NCBI RefSeq assembly: GCF_000282595.1
Contig: NZ_AKIZ01000003.1
Coordinates: 1-64,000, forward strand
DNA length: 64,000 nt
From: Phyllobacterium sp. YR531
GTDB lineage: Bacteria > Pseudomonadota > Alphaproteobacteria > Rhizobiales > Rhizobiaceae
Direction of reading: 5' to 3'
In this document: positions 53,305-62,292 of the stretch, one piece after another
Numbering within the stretch: position 1 is the first letter of the stretch
Layout of the letters: each line of letters begins with the position of its first letter
Made by a program: the position numbers and the translations under genes
Notes under the pieces: generated by a model
Databases searched by the model: none
Told to the model about the DNA's origin: nothing
Seen by the model: the letters and a program-made list of their open reading frames with translations, nothing else

Positions 53305-54917
53305 GTTTCCACCGCCCTGCCTTTGAGCGCAAAGAGCCCGCGGGGTCGCCTTTGAATGAAGAGAATAATCAGGACCAGAATTAGAATTTTACCGAGCACC
53401 GCGCCGGTATATGGTTCAAGCAACTTGTTGACGATGCCGAGCGACAGCGCGCCCACGAGTGTTCCCCAGAGGTTCCCTACGCCACCAAAAACCACGACCA
53501 TGAAGCTGTCGATGATATAGCTCTGGCCGAGATTGGGCGAGACGTTGTCAATCTGCGAGAGAGCCACCCCTGCAATACCGGCAATGCCGGATCCCAAAGC
53601 AAAAGTGAAAGCATCCACCCAAGGGGTCTTGATACCCATTGATGAGGCCATGCGTCGGTTTTGGGTAACGGCGCGCATCTGCAATCCAAATCTGGAGCGC
53701 TTTAGTAAGAACAGCAGCATCACGAAGACGCCTGCCGAAAATACGACAATCCACATACGGTTATATGTCAGCGTCATCCCACCGAGTTCAAAGCCACCTG
53801 ACATCCAGGATGGATTTCCAACTTCCCGGTTACTTGGTCCAAAGATCGAACGCACGCCCTGTTGCAGCATAAGCGACACGCCCCATGTCGCCAGCAGCGT
53901 TTCCAGTGGGCGTCCATACAGAAAACGGATAATGCCGCGTTCGATGATCAGGCCGATTAAACCTGTAACACCAAATGCAATTGGCAGCGCTATGATCAGC
54001 GACCAGTCGAAGAGGCCCGGATAGGATGATCGAATGATCTCTTGCACAATGAATGTCGTATACGCACCGAGCATTACCATCTCACCATGCGCCATGTTGA
54101 TGATACCCATAACGCCGAATGTGATGGCAAGACCAATTGCGGCCAATAAAAGTACTGACCCAAGTGACAGGCCATACCAGACATTCTGGCCTGCATCCCA
54201 TAGCGCCTGTGCCGTCTGCAATTCCTTGATAGCGTTATCGATATCCGTGCGAAGCTCACCTTCGGCACTTGTTTGAGTGGCACTCAGAATAGCGAGGGCA
54301 TTCCTGTCACCGCGCTGTGAGAGAATTTTTACTGCTGCACGTTTCTCCGCAACTGACCGATCCGACTTCACAAGCGCAGCCGCCCTCGCCTGTTCCATGA
54401 CCGTTTTGACAATCACGTCCCGCTCGCTCTGGATTGCACTTTCCAAAAGCTCAAGCGCGTCTTCACTCGGCGATGAGAAGACGGAGTTGGCGGCCTGAAA
54501 GCGAACCTCTCTGTCAGGACTAAGTAGCGTAAGAGCACCAATCGCGGTTCTGACTGCACGCCTTAGGTTATTGTTAACCTTGATGCGCTCGAAGTCTACC
54601 TTAGTCCCCTCCCCTGCCGGAGCGCCGGTTACGGCGTCGGTCAAATGCAGCACGTTACCGCCTTCTTTGCCCATGAAGACAATTTCATCGGCCTTTCTCG
54701 TGTAAAGATTGCCTTCCGCGAGTGCCTCGAAAACCGGCACAAGTTTGATATCACCCGTGCGGGAAAGTTGAGCAACCTTGTCCGCTACCTGTGAGAAACC
54801 ACCTTTGCTCAAGGAATTTATACCTAGGCGAATGTCTTGTTGTGACTGACTCTCTGAGATAGGAAAAATCAGGATCAGACAGGCTAGCAGAGTGAATATT
54901 TTGAATGCACGATGCAT
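53301..54917 (-). CDS. urtB: Urea ABC transporter permease UrtB with N-terminal periplasmic domain
   Basis: A 538-residue protein. It has a signal peptide (1-25), an extracytoplasmic helical repeat domain of about 200 residues typical of UrtB, and the LivH-like permease domain from about 240. The permease domain contains ITFGVMGIINMAHGEMVMLGAYTTF and GGVGNLWGTLVGALSLG. The periplasmic extension distinguishes it from branched-chain amino-acid permeases. urtA lies 83 bases upstream, with a hairpin in between. Confidence 0.95.
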   Translation of the reverse strand: MHRAFKIFTLLACLILIFPISESQSQQDIRLGINSLSKGGFSQVADKVAQLSRTGDIKLVPVFEALAEGNLYTRKADEIVFMGKEGGNVLHLTDAVTGAPAGEGTKVDFERIKVNNNLRRAVRTAIGALTLLSPDREVRFQAANSVFSSPSEDALELLESAIQSERDVIVKTVMEQARAAALVKSDRSVAEKRAAVKILSQRGDRNALAILSATQTSAEGELRTDIDNAIKELQTAQALWDAGQNVWYGLSLGSVLLLAAIGLAITFGVMGIINMAHGEMVMLGAYTTFIVQEIIRSSYPGLFDWSLIIALPIAFGVTGLIGLIIERGIIRFLYGRPLETLLATWGVSLMLQQGVRSIFGPSNREVGNPSWMSGGFELGGMTLTYNRMWIVVFSAGVFVMLLFLLKRSRFGLQMRAVTQNRRMASSMGIKTPWVDAFTFALGSGIAGIAGVALSQIDNVSPNLGQSYIIDSFMVVVFGGVGNLWGTLVGALSLGIVNKLLEPYTGAVLGKILILVLIILFIQRRPRGLFALKGRAVET

Positions 54918-54961
54918 GGCTTTTGAAAAGGCTGCGGCCTATCCTCTTGTCGAGCAAATGG

Positions 54962-54991
54962 AAAGCCATGGGCCCAACCACCCATGGCTTT
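54962..54991 (-). terminator. Hairpin between urtA and urtB, probable attenuator or mRNA stabiliser
   Basis: A perfect 11-bp stem, AAAGCCATGGG with CCCATGGCTTT around an 8-base loop, directly after the urtA stop. The following bases are only moderately T-rich on the minus strand, so partial termination or 3'-end protection is more likely than full termination. Such elements commonly raise binding-protein levels over permease levels. Confidence 0.65.
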
Positions 54992-55000
54992 ATTGACTTA

Positions 55001-56293
55001 TCAGGAGCCTTTTCCGCCACACTTGCCGGTAGCAACATTGAAGTTGCCGCACGACATGGGCTTACGCCAATCGGAGATGAGTTCTTTGGAGTCCGGCAGA
55101 TAGTCTGACCACTCATCGCCCACTACCAGTCCCGGTGTCTCAAACACGGTTTCAAACTGGCCATCCGATTGGATTTCCCCGATCAGAACCGGCTTCGTAA
55201 TGTGGTGGTTCGGCATCATCGTCGAATAGCCGCCGGAAAGGTTGGGGACGGAGACGCCGACAATGGAATCAATCACCTTGTCAGGTTGAGTTGTACCGGC
55301 TGCTTCGACAGCTTTCACCCACATGTTGAACCCGATATAGTGCGCTTCCATCGGATCGTTGGTCACACGCTTTTCGTTCTTGGTATAAGCTTTCCAGGTC
55401 TTTATGAATTCCGCGTTGGCTGGCGTATCGACTGATTGGAAATAATTCCAGGCTGCCAGATGCCCCACGAGTGGCTTGGTATCCAAGCCTGCAAGTTCTT
55501 CTTCTCCAACGGAGAATGCGACAACCGGAATATCTTCAGCCTTGATCCCCTGATTGCCTAGCTCCTTGTAAAAAGGAACGTTGGCATCACCATTGATCGT
55601 CGAGACGACGGCCGTCTTTTTACCTGCCGAACCAAACTTCTTGATATCGGACACGATAGTCTGCCAGTCCTTATGGCCAAATGGTGTATAGCTCACCATA
55701 ATGTCTTCTGCAGCAACACCCTTGGCCTTCAGATAAGCCTCAAGAATCTTGTTAGTTGTCCTTGGGTAGACGTAATCTGTGCCCGCAAGAACCCAGCGCT
55801 CAACGCCTTCATTTGCAGCAAGATAATCGACGGCTGGTATCGCCTGCTGGTTTGGTGCTGCACCAGTGTAGAATACGTTTCGCTCACTTTCCTCACCCTC
55901 ATACTGGACAGGGTAGAAGAGGAGGTTGTCGAGTTCCTTGAACACCGGCAGGACCGATTTGCGGGAAACTGACGTCCAACAACCGAAGACAGCGGTAACT
56001 TTGTCCTTTTCGATCAGATCGCGTGCCTTTTCAGCAAAAAGGGGCCAGTCGGATGCTGGATCGACGACGACAGCCTCAATCTTCTTGCCAAGAATTCCGC
56101 CCTTTTTGTTTTGCTCGTCAATGAGCATCAACATTGCGTCTTTTAGGGTGGTTTCTGAAATGGCCATGGTTCCAGAAAGCGAATGCAGGATACCAACCTT
56201 AATCGTGTCTTCGGCGGCAAATGCTCCTTGCAGCGCTGTAGCCGAAAGCATGCCGGCCAACAGAGCACCTGTAATACGTGCTTTAATATTCAT
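55001..56293 (-). CDS. urtA: Urea ABC transporter substrate-binding protein UrtA
   Basis: Periplasmic urea-binding protein, 430 residues. I use the ATG at 56293 (MNIKARITGALLAGMLSATALQGAFA), which has GGGGA upstream and gives a good signal peptide; an upstream ATG at 56350 would add 19 polar residues. Family blocks include KVGILHSLSGTMAISETTLKDAMLMLIDEQNKKGG, GCWTSVSRKSVLPVFKE and LLFYPVQYEGEESERNVFYTGA. The length and these blocks match UrtA/FmdD rather than LivJ. It is the first gene of the urea block. Confidence 0.95.
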   Translation of the reverse strand: MNIKARITGALLAGMLSATALQGAFAAEDTIKVGILHSLSGTMAISETTLKDAMLMLIDEQNKKGGILGKKIEAVVVDPASDWPLFAEKARDLIEKDKVTAVFGCWTSVSRKSVLPVFKELDNLLFYPVQYEGEESERNVFYTGAAPNQQAIPAVDYLAANEGVERWVLAGTDYVYPRTTNKILEAYLKAKGVAAEDIMVSYTPFGHKDWQTIVSDIKKFGSAGKKTAVVSTINGDANVPFYKELGNQGIKAEDIPVVAFSVGEEELAGLDTKPLVGHLAAWNYFQSVDTPANAEFIKTWKAYTKNEKRVTNDPMEAHYIGFNMWVKAVEAAGTTQPDKVIDSIVGVSVPNLSGGYSTMMPNHHITKPVLIGEIQSDGQFETVFETPGLVVGDEWSDYLPDSKELISDWRKPMSCGNFNVATGKCGGKGS

Positions 56294-56547
56294 AATGTGA
56301 TCCCCATTGTTTTGAACCGGCGCTGATTGCGCCTTGTAATCCAGATGCATCAGTACAAATCTGCTGCGTTTGACGACTATCCGTCAGCGGCCAAGGATCC
56401 CACATACGTCAAACGACGTAGAGACTATGACCAAAGTTGACAGATCAGTGCTTTCTTCCGCATCTGATCCCGTGTTTAAGTGAGCAAAACATCATCCGGT
56501 CGCGGCTTTAAACGCGTCGGGCCATCACAACGGGGAAAACAGGACGA
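56294..56547. promoter_or_regulatory. Divergent control region between urtA and the sensor kinase gene
   Basis: 254 bases without a gene, holding the promoters of the urea operon (minus) and the two-component genes (plus). The clearest element is the inverted repeat at 56405-56420, described separately. A GC-rich hairpin (GGCGC/GCGCC) lies near 56320-56335 within the urtA leader. I do not see a confident sigma-54 promoter. Confidence 0.5.
56405..56420. promoter_or_regulatory. Perfect inverted repeat TACGTC-AAAC-GACGTA, candidate response-regulator site
   Basis: Six-bp perfect arms around AAAC, about 112 bases before urtA and 128 before the kinase gene. The central position in the divergent region and the two-fold symmetry suit a dimeric LuxR/NarL-type regulator such as the one encoded at 59928. 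Binding is inferred. Confidence 0.5.
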
Positions 56548-59500
56548 ATGGTTGCTCGCCAACGCATCGTTCCTATCAGACGCGACTACAATCGCTGGGT
56601 AGCGGATCAGACACTGGAAGACTATGCGCTCCGCTTCACTGCGAAGAGCGCCCGACGTTACTCATCCCAGCGTATCGCACAAACGGCTATTGGAGCCATT
56701 TCATTTCTGGCGCTGGAAGCTATCGGTGGTGCCATTACGCTCTCCTATGGCACCACCAATGCCATTGCGGCGATAGTTGTTGCCTGTCTTGTCATGCTTT
56801 GCGTAGGCGTACCAATCAGCCGTTATGCAGTCCGCCATGGCGTAGACATTGATCTCCTCACCAGAGGAGCCAGTTTTGGCTATATCGGATCGACGATAAC
56901 TTCGCTTATCTATGCCACGTTCACGTTTCTGCTCTTCGCGATCGAGGCTTCCATCATGTCCGGCGCCTTGGAGCTCGCCTTCGGAATTCCATTATGGATC
57001 GGCTATATCATCAGCGCTGTCGTCGTGGTTCCGCTGGTTACTTATGGCGTGAGAATGATCAGCAAATTTCAACTGATCACACAACCATTCTGGATCGTAC
57101 TGAATGTCCTGCCATTTATCGTCATAGCATTTGTCGATTGGGAAAAATTCGATCTGTGGCGTGCGTTTGGAGGTATTCATGCACCCAGCACCGACACCGA
57201 CAGGGTCGCTCCTTTTGTGCTGGCGCAATTCGGGGCCGCTAGCGCAGTCATTTTGGCCCTGATGGCACAGATCGGCGAGCAAGTGGATTTTTTGCGGTTT
57301 CTGCCACCCGAGGGGCAACAAAAACGGCGACATCGAATTGCAGTGTTTCTCGCAGGATCTGGCTGGGTCCTTGTCGGCGCACCAAAACTGCTTGCCGGTT
57401 CATTCCTTGTCGTACTGACCCTGAGCAGCGGCGTAGGTGCAGATCGCGCCTCCGACCCTTCACAAATGTACTTGACCGCCTTTGGTTATATAACCCCCTC
57501 AACTACGTGGGCGCTGATGCTTATGGTTGCTTTTGTCGTAGTGTCACAGCTCAAAATCAACGTGATGAACGCCTATGCCGGTTCATTGGCGTGGTCGAAT
57601 TTCTTTTCCCGCCTCACCCATAGCCATCCCGGGCGCGTAGTTTGGCTGTTGTTCAATGTTGGAATAGCCCTTTTGCTTATGGAGCTTGGTATTTACAGGC
57701 TCCTGGAAGAGACTCTGGGCATTTTTTCGCTTATCGCCATGGCGTGGTTATGCGCCATTTCTGCGGATCTGTTTGTCAATAAACGGCTCGGGCTCGCCCC
57801 ACCCGGCATCGAATTCAAGCGTGCTCATCTTTTCGACATCAATCCGGTAGGCGTCGGAACAATGGCCTTGGCAACATTGATTTCACTGATAGCTCACTTC
57901 GGGTTTTTTGGAGAAATGGCATCCGCTCTTGCGCCGTTCATAGCTTTGATCGTCGCCTTTGTTGTTTCGCCACTGCTTGCTTGGCAAACCAAAGGAAAAT
58001 ATTATCTGGCTCGCAAACCACGCCAAGCCTGGAAGGCCCTGCCCATGCTTAAATGCTCGATCTGCGAGCATGATTTTGAACCGGAAGATATGGCGTGGTG
58101 CCCGGCTTACAGTGCCCCTATTTGCTCACTATGCTGCTCCTTGGATAGTCGCTGCCATGATATGTGCAAACCAAATGCCAATCTGAACGCACAAGTGGCG
58201 ACTGTTGCCCGCTCCTTTTTGCCGCAACAGATAATTCAGGCGCTTGCCACGCGACTGGGACGCTATGGAACGTCCTTGGTGGTGGCGCTGACGGCCATCG
58301 GAACAATCCTGGCAATGATCGCTTATCAGGCCGGTGGGCCTGCCGAAACATCTGGTGTCGTTGACCGGACGCTATTGATCGTTTTCTTTGTGTTCGCCGT
58401 GATGACCGGTATTGTCTGCTGGTTCTACGTGCTGGCACACGATAGTCGCGTTGTTGCTGAAGAAGAATCCTCGCGCCAAAACACTTTACTCCTGAAAGAA
58501 ATAGCCGCTCACAAGAAAACAGATGCAGCGCTTCAGGAAGCAAAAGATACTGCCGAAGCCGCCAACCGCGCCAAAAGCCGTTACGTCGTTGGCCTGAGCC
58601 ATGAATTGCGTACACCTCTAAACGCCGTACTTGGATACGCTCAAATTCTGGAACGGGATGAAACCATTCCTGCTCCACGACAATCTGCGATCCGCGTTAT
58701 TAGACGCAGCGCAGATCATCTTTCGGGCCTCATAGATGGCTTGCTCGATATTTCGCGCATTGAAGCCGGTCGTCTGCAAGTCTTCTCTGATGAGATCAAT
58801 CTCACCGACTTTCTGGACCAGATCGTGCAAATGTTTCAGCCACAGGCCGATGCAAAACAACTTATTTTCAAACACACACGGCCAGACAATTTGCCGACCT
58901 ACGTCCGGACTGATGAAAAGCGGTTTCGTCAAATTCTGGTAAACCTGCTGTCAAATGCGATCAAATTTACCACCAAAGGCAGCGTCCTTTTCGATTTGGC
59001 ATATCGCAGCCAAGTTGCGACGTTCACAATCTCAGATACCGGCCGGGGAATTTCTGAAGCCGATCTTCCGCGAATTTTCGAACCCTTTCAACGCGGGGAA
59101 GCAGAAAGCATTCGCCCGATGCCAGGCCTTGGGCTTGGCCTGACGATTACGCGTCTTCTAACCGAAACATTGGGTGGCGATATTCAGGTTTCGAGTGTCT
59201 ACGGGGAGGGGTCTACATTCCGAGTCAGATTGATGCTGTCGACCGTCAACCGCCCATCCATCCAGCAGCCACTGCCACGGAAAATTCACGGCTACGCCGG
59301 ACGGCGGCGCACCATCGTGGTTGTCGACGACAACGAGGATCATCGCGAACTCGTGCGGCAGGTTCTCGTGCCACTTGATTTCGTCGTGCTGACAGCTGGT
59401 AGTGGCCCTGAGTGTCTAACGCTCATCGAGGGTGTCACGCCGGACCTCTTTCTTATCGATATTTCCATGCCCGAAATGGATGGTTGGCAACTGGTAATGC

Positions 59501-59931
59501 GACTGCGCGAGATTGGTGAGATTTCACCTATCATCATGCTCTCTGCAAATATAGGCGACGCTGCGCCAACAGGCGGCCCCACGGGCCATAATGATACTCT
59601 CGCAAAGCCTTTCGACCTTCGACAGCTGCAAAACAAAATTGCTCAGTTGCTGGCGCTCGATTGGATTTACGAGGATGAGAGGCCATCTCCCGCTGCGACA
59701 TCTTTTGGGAAACTGGTCAGTCCTGGCGAGATGCATGTGCGTGAGCTGATCAGCCTCGGCGAAATTGGATACATACGCGGTATAGAAACCAAGATCGCTG
59801 AGATAGCCAAAGAAGAAGATAATCGGGCATTCACAGATGCGCTGGGTCAATTCGTTCGGGCATTTGATCTTGCCGGATATGATAAATTTCTTCGTAGCTT
59901 TACAAATGAGGAAGGAACTGATCCCAAGTGA
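56548..59931 (+). CDS. Hybrid histidine kinase with NCS1-permease-like sensor domain
   Basis: A 1127-residue membrane kinase. Residues about 10-490 resemble the NCS1 cytosine/purine permease fold with about 12 helices (ITLSYGTTNAIAAIVVACLVM; RGASFGYIGSTITSL). Residues about 500-545 form a Cys-rich segment with CSIC, WCP, CSLCC, CHDMC spacing that could bind metal. Two more helices lie at about 570-645. The HisKA domain has His685 in LSHELRTPLNAVLGYAQIL, and the ATPase domain has NLLSNAIKF, DTGRGIS and GLGLGLTI. A receiver domain has Asp971 (LIDISMPEMDGW), and a C-terminal helical tail of about 100 residues follows. It diverges from urtA. Sensing of urea or a related nitrogen compound by the permease module is inferred from that position. 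Confidence 0.93.
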   Translation: MVARQRIVPIRRDYNRWVADQTLEDYALRFTAKSARRYSSQRIAQTAIGAISFLALEAIGGAITLSYGTTNAIAAIVVACLVMLCVGVPISRYAVRHGVDIDLLTRGASFGYIGSTITSLIYATFTFLLFAIEASIMSGALELAFGIPLWIGYIISAVVVVPLVTYGVRMISKFQLITQPFWIVLNVLPFIVIAFVDWEKFDLWRAFGGIHAPSTDTDRVAPFVLAQFGAASAVILALMAQIGEQVDFLRFLPPEGQQKRRHRIAVFLAGSGWVLVGAPKLLAGSFLVVLTLSSGVGADRASDPSQMYLTAFGYITPSTTWALMLMVAFVVVSQLKINVMNAYAGSLAWSNFFSRLTHSHPGRVVWLLFNVGIALLLMELGIYRLLEETLGIFSLIAMAWLCAISADLFVNKRLGLAPPGIEFKRAHLFDINPVGVGTMALATLISLIAHFGFFGEMASALAPFIALIVAFVVSPLLAWQTKGKYYLARKPRQAWKALPMLKCSICEHDFEPEDMAWCPAYSAPICSLCCSLDSRCHDMCKPNANLNAQVATVARSFLPQQIIQALATRLGRYGTSLVVALTAIGTILAMIAYQAGGPAETSGVVDRTLLIVFFVFAVMTGIVCWFYVLAHDSRVVAEEESSRQNTLLLKEIAAHKKTDAALQEAKDTAEAANRAKSRYVVGLSHELRTPLNAVLGYAQILERDETIPAPRQSAIRVIRRSADHLSGLIDGLLDISRIEAGRLQVFSDEINLTDFLDQIVQMFQPQADAKQLIFKHTRPDNLPTYVRTDEKRFRQILVNLLSNAIKFTTKGSVLFDLAYRSQVATFTISDTGRGISEADLPRIFEPFQRGEAESIRPMPGLGLGLTITRLLTETLGGDIQVSSVYGEGSTFRVRLMLSTVNRPSIQQPLPRKIHGYAGRRRTIVVVDDNEDHRELVRQVLVPLDFVVLTAGSGPECLTLIEGVTPDLFLIDISMPEMDGWQLVMRLREIGEISPIIMLSANIGDAAPTGGPTGHNDTLAKPFDLRQLQNKIAQLLALDWIYEDERPSPAATSFGKLVSPGEMHVRELISLGEIGYIRGIETKIAEIAKEEDNRAFTDALGQFVRAFDLAGYDKFLRSFTNEEGTDPK

Positions 59932-60845
59932 ATGATCCGGCCACCCCGCGCGACATTGTCTTGATTGTCGATGACTCGCCACAAGCCCTCGGATTTTTAA
60001 CCGACGCACTTGAGCAATCTGGATTCTCGGTGTTAATCGCAACGTCTGGGCATGCCGCGCTTAAAGTGGTCGAACGCATAACTCCCGACATCGTTCTGAT
60101 GGATGCCGTTATGCCGGAGATGGATGGCTTCGAAACCTGTACCCGGATCAAAACAACAGCCTCGGTCACACAAGTACCAGTTATTTTCATGACGGGGCTT
60201 TCGGAGACGGAGCATATCATCCACGCACTTGAAGCTGGCGGCGTCGACTATCTGACCAAACCGATCAATATTGACGAGTTGCAAGCGCGCATTAGGGTTC
60301 ACCTTGCCAATGCCCGCGCCGCTCAAAGCGCTCGTATAGCGTTGGATGCCGCAGGGCGCCACCTGCTTGCTATCGGCAAAGACGGTTATTTACGTTGGTC
60401 TACTCCTCAGGCAAACAATCTCATCGAACTCACAATGGGCACAACGAAAGCGGGATACTCAGCAATTTCGACGTCGGTTGCAGAATGGATGAGCGAGCGG
60501 GATACGCATAAGGATGGCGCTGCCATTATCATTCCGGGCGACCAAGGCGGATTGCAACTTGGTTACCTCGGCGCCCTTACTGCTGATGAGTATCTTTTTC
60601 GGCTGACACTCGCCAATCAAGCCAGCCCCAATGATTTGCTTCGCCAGAACTTTGGCTTAACGACGAGAGAGGCTGAGGTATTGATCTGGATTGCAAAGGG
60701 CAAATCCAATCGTGATATCGGCGAAATACTTGGACTAAGTGCTCGAACCGTCAATAAACATCTCGAGCAGGTTTATATTAAGATGGGCGTCGAAAACCGC
60801 GCAACGGCGGCCGTCAAAGCTGCAGGCTTGTTGCACGGCATTTGA
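59928..60845 (+). CDS. Response regulator with LuxR-type DNA-binding domain
   Basis: A 305-residue regulator partnered with the hybrid kinase, starting with GTG in a GTGA overlap with the kinase stop. The receiver domain (1-125) has acidic DD at IVDDSPQAL, phospho-acceptor Asp59 (VLMDAVMPEMDGF) and Lys in YLTKPI. A middle region of about 110 residues is unassigned. The helix-turn-helix at about 238-302 reads FGLTTREAEVLIWIAKGKSNRDIGEILGLSARTVNKHLEQVY. It most likely controls the divergent urea genes. A perfect palindrome starts at its stop codon. Confidence 0.94.
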   Translation: MNDPATPRDIVLIVDDSPQALGFLTDALEQSGFSVLIATSGHAALKVVERITPDIVLMDAVMPEMDGFETCTRIKTTASVTQVPVIFMTGLSETEHIIHALEAGGVDYLTKPINIDELQARIRVHLANARAAQSARIALDAAGRHLLAIGKDGYLRWSTPQANNLIELTMGTTKAGYSAISTSVAEWMSERDTHKDGAAIIIPGDQGGLQLGYLGALTADEYLFRLTLANQASPNDLLRQNFGLTTREAEVLIWIAKGKSNRDIGEILGLSARTVNKHLEQVYIKMGVENRATAAVKAAGLLHGI

Positions 60846-60870
60846 AAAAGTTCTCAGCTGAGAACTTTTT
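60845..60870. terminator. 26-bp perfect palindrome at the response-regulator stop
   Basis: Arms AAAAAGTTCTCAG and CTGAGAACTTTTT meet without a spacer, starting at the last base of the stop codon. The A-rich start and T-rich end allow a bidirectional terminator hairpin with a four-base loop. A nearly identical palindrome lies 59 bases further on, which also raises the possibility of a protein-binding site. Confidence 0.65.
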
Positions 60871-60904
60871 GGCCTATAACCCACCATCTGAGCCCAGCCA
60901 TAAG

Positions 60905-60928
60905 AAAAGTTCTCAGCTGAGAACTTTT
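60905..60928. repeat. Second copy of the perfect palindrome (24 bp)
   Basis: Arms AAAAGTTCTCAG and CTGAGAACTTTT, identical to the core of the copy at 60845-60870. Centres are 59 bases apart. The duplication is not needed for termination of one transcript, so an operator role is a real alternative. Confidence 0.7.
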
Positions 60929-61470
60929 GATATGCATCACGTTGCCGTCGCAAGAATAAGCGTACACTAGCTGTTCATCTCGAATACGCTTTAAAACTAG
61001 CGGCTAGTTGGATCAACGACCCATGCTGATATATTTTCCAGGCACTGGATCGAAATTCAGGATGTAGCGGAAGCTAACAGGATTTTTACTGCTGTTATGC
61101 CGTATGGTTAATGCTTTCTCAACAACTTACTATATATCAGCAGTTGTCCTGTGGCGGCTCTTATTTCCAGATTTGGGCATATACCACGTACTCCCTAAAT
61201 GTCGATCACAGACACTTCCGCGTGTAACATTCGCTTACTTGCAATCACTGGATGAAAGAGCCATTCTCGCCGGGCAATGCCACCATTGATCGCAGAACGG
61301 GCCTTTTTGATGCTTGAAAGACGATCCAACGCTATGTTGATCCGTGAACCCGTAATGGCATCAAGTTTGTCCCTGAATATTCTCAGCCACAATCTCAATA
61401 GGGCAGTGCAGCTCGGCATGCGTGGTGCAAGCCGGGGAAAACCACAACACATATGTCAAGGAACAGGACG
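60929..61470. other. Intergenic region without a supported gene
   Basis: About 540 bases. Short frames occur on both strands (for example 61195-61452 minus and 61277-61474 plus), but they lack recognisable motifs and ribosome sites. The leader of the secreted repeat protein, with AGGA just before its ATG, lies at the right end. I see nothing else I can name. Confidence 0.5.
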
Positions 61471-62178
61471 ATGAACCAGTTTCGTTTCAATAGCTTTGCC
61501 ACTGCATTGGTTGCTGGCGCAGGACTGGCATTTCTAACATTGCCGGTCACCATGACAACTGCGCAAGCGCAATCCACAACGAAGCAATGTAGCACGCAAT
61601 ATCAAGCGGCCAAGGAAGCTGGCACACTTAATGGGCAAAAATGGCCGCAATTTCTTTCGGAGTGCAGTGCAAAGTTGAAGGGCGATGATGACGCCGAGGC
61701 CACGGCACCTGCAAAGAAAGCTACAAAAAAGGAAGCTAAAGAAACCCCTGCCAAGCCGAAGAAAACCGAGACAGCGGCAGCCTCAAAAAGTGGCATGTCT
61801 GGCAAAGCTGTAACCAAGGAGTGCAGTTCGCAATATCAGGCAGCTAAAGAAGCGGGAACACTAAACGGCCAGAAGTGGCCACAGTTTTTGTCTGAATGCA
61901 GCGCCAGTTTAAAAGCAGATAATTCCGATGACGCAACGCCTGATGAGCCAGTCGCTGCTCCCAAGAAAACAACTGCCAGCAAACCTGCGAAAACGCAGAC
62001 TGTGGCAAAGACGACTTCCGCTGATGGCAAACCTTTGTCCCCGGCACAGATCGCGTTTCGCGCCCGCATCAGCGAGTGCGGTGATCAGTGGCAACAAGCC
62101 AAGGCCAGCAACAGGACTGGTGGCAAGACTTGGCCCCAATACTGGAGTGCTTGCAACACGCGTCTCAAATCCGAATAA
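61471..62178 (+). CDS. Secreted protein with three WPQF-type Cys repeats
   Basis: A 235-residue exported protein with a signal peptide (about 1-34, cleavage near AQAQS). Three homologous motifs of about 32 residues follow the pattern C-x3-(Y/W)-Q-x-AK-x10-(K)-WPQ(F/Y)-x3-C. The first two are nearly identical (QYQAAKEAGTLNGQKWPQFL in both) and the third has diverged (WQQAKASNRTGGKTWPQYW). The linkers are Lys/Ala/Pro/Thr-rich and probably disordered. Each repeat has two cysteines able to form a disulphide. The ATG at 61471 is chosen for its AGGA; an ATG at 61453 would add six residues. Function is unknown; a cationic periplasmic or cell-wall-associated role is a guess. Confidence 0.82.
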   Translation: MNQFRFNSFATALVAGAGLAFLTLPVTMTTAQAQSTTKQCSTQYQAAKEAGTLNGQKWPQFLSECSAKLKGDDDAEATAPAKKATKKEAKETPAKPKKTETAAASKSGMSGKAVTKECSSQYQAAKEAGTLNGQKWPQFLSECSASLKADNSDDATPDEPVAAPKKTTASKPAKTQTVAKTTSADGKPLSPAQIAFRARISECGDQWQQAKASNRTGGKTWPQYWSACNTRLKSE

Positions 62179-62198
62179 TAACTACGTCTGATATGAGA

Positions 62199-62250
62199 GA
62201 TCCCGATGACCGCCCCAGGGTCGTGTTATCGGGGTCTTCGTAATTTCTGT
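62199..62250 (+). terminator. Rho-independent terminator after the repeat protein
   Basis: GATCCCGAT (62199-62207) pairs with ATCGGGGTC (62228-62236), nine pairs including one G-U, with further pairing inside. A T-rich tract follows. It lies 20 bases after the repeat-protein stop, where a terminator is expected. Confidence 0.65.
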
Positions 62251-62292
62251 TTCTGGCAGGAAGTGCTAACCGCAGAGTGCCGTGATGATCGG

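Noticed and set aside
61104-61474. Short frames on both strands upstream of the repeat protein
   Set aside because: No recognisable motifs, no ribosome sites, and mutual overlap; they look like chance frames in intergenic DNA.
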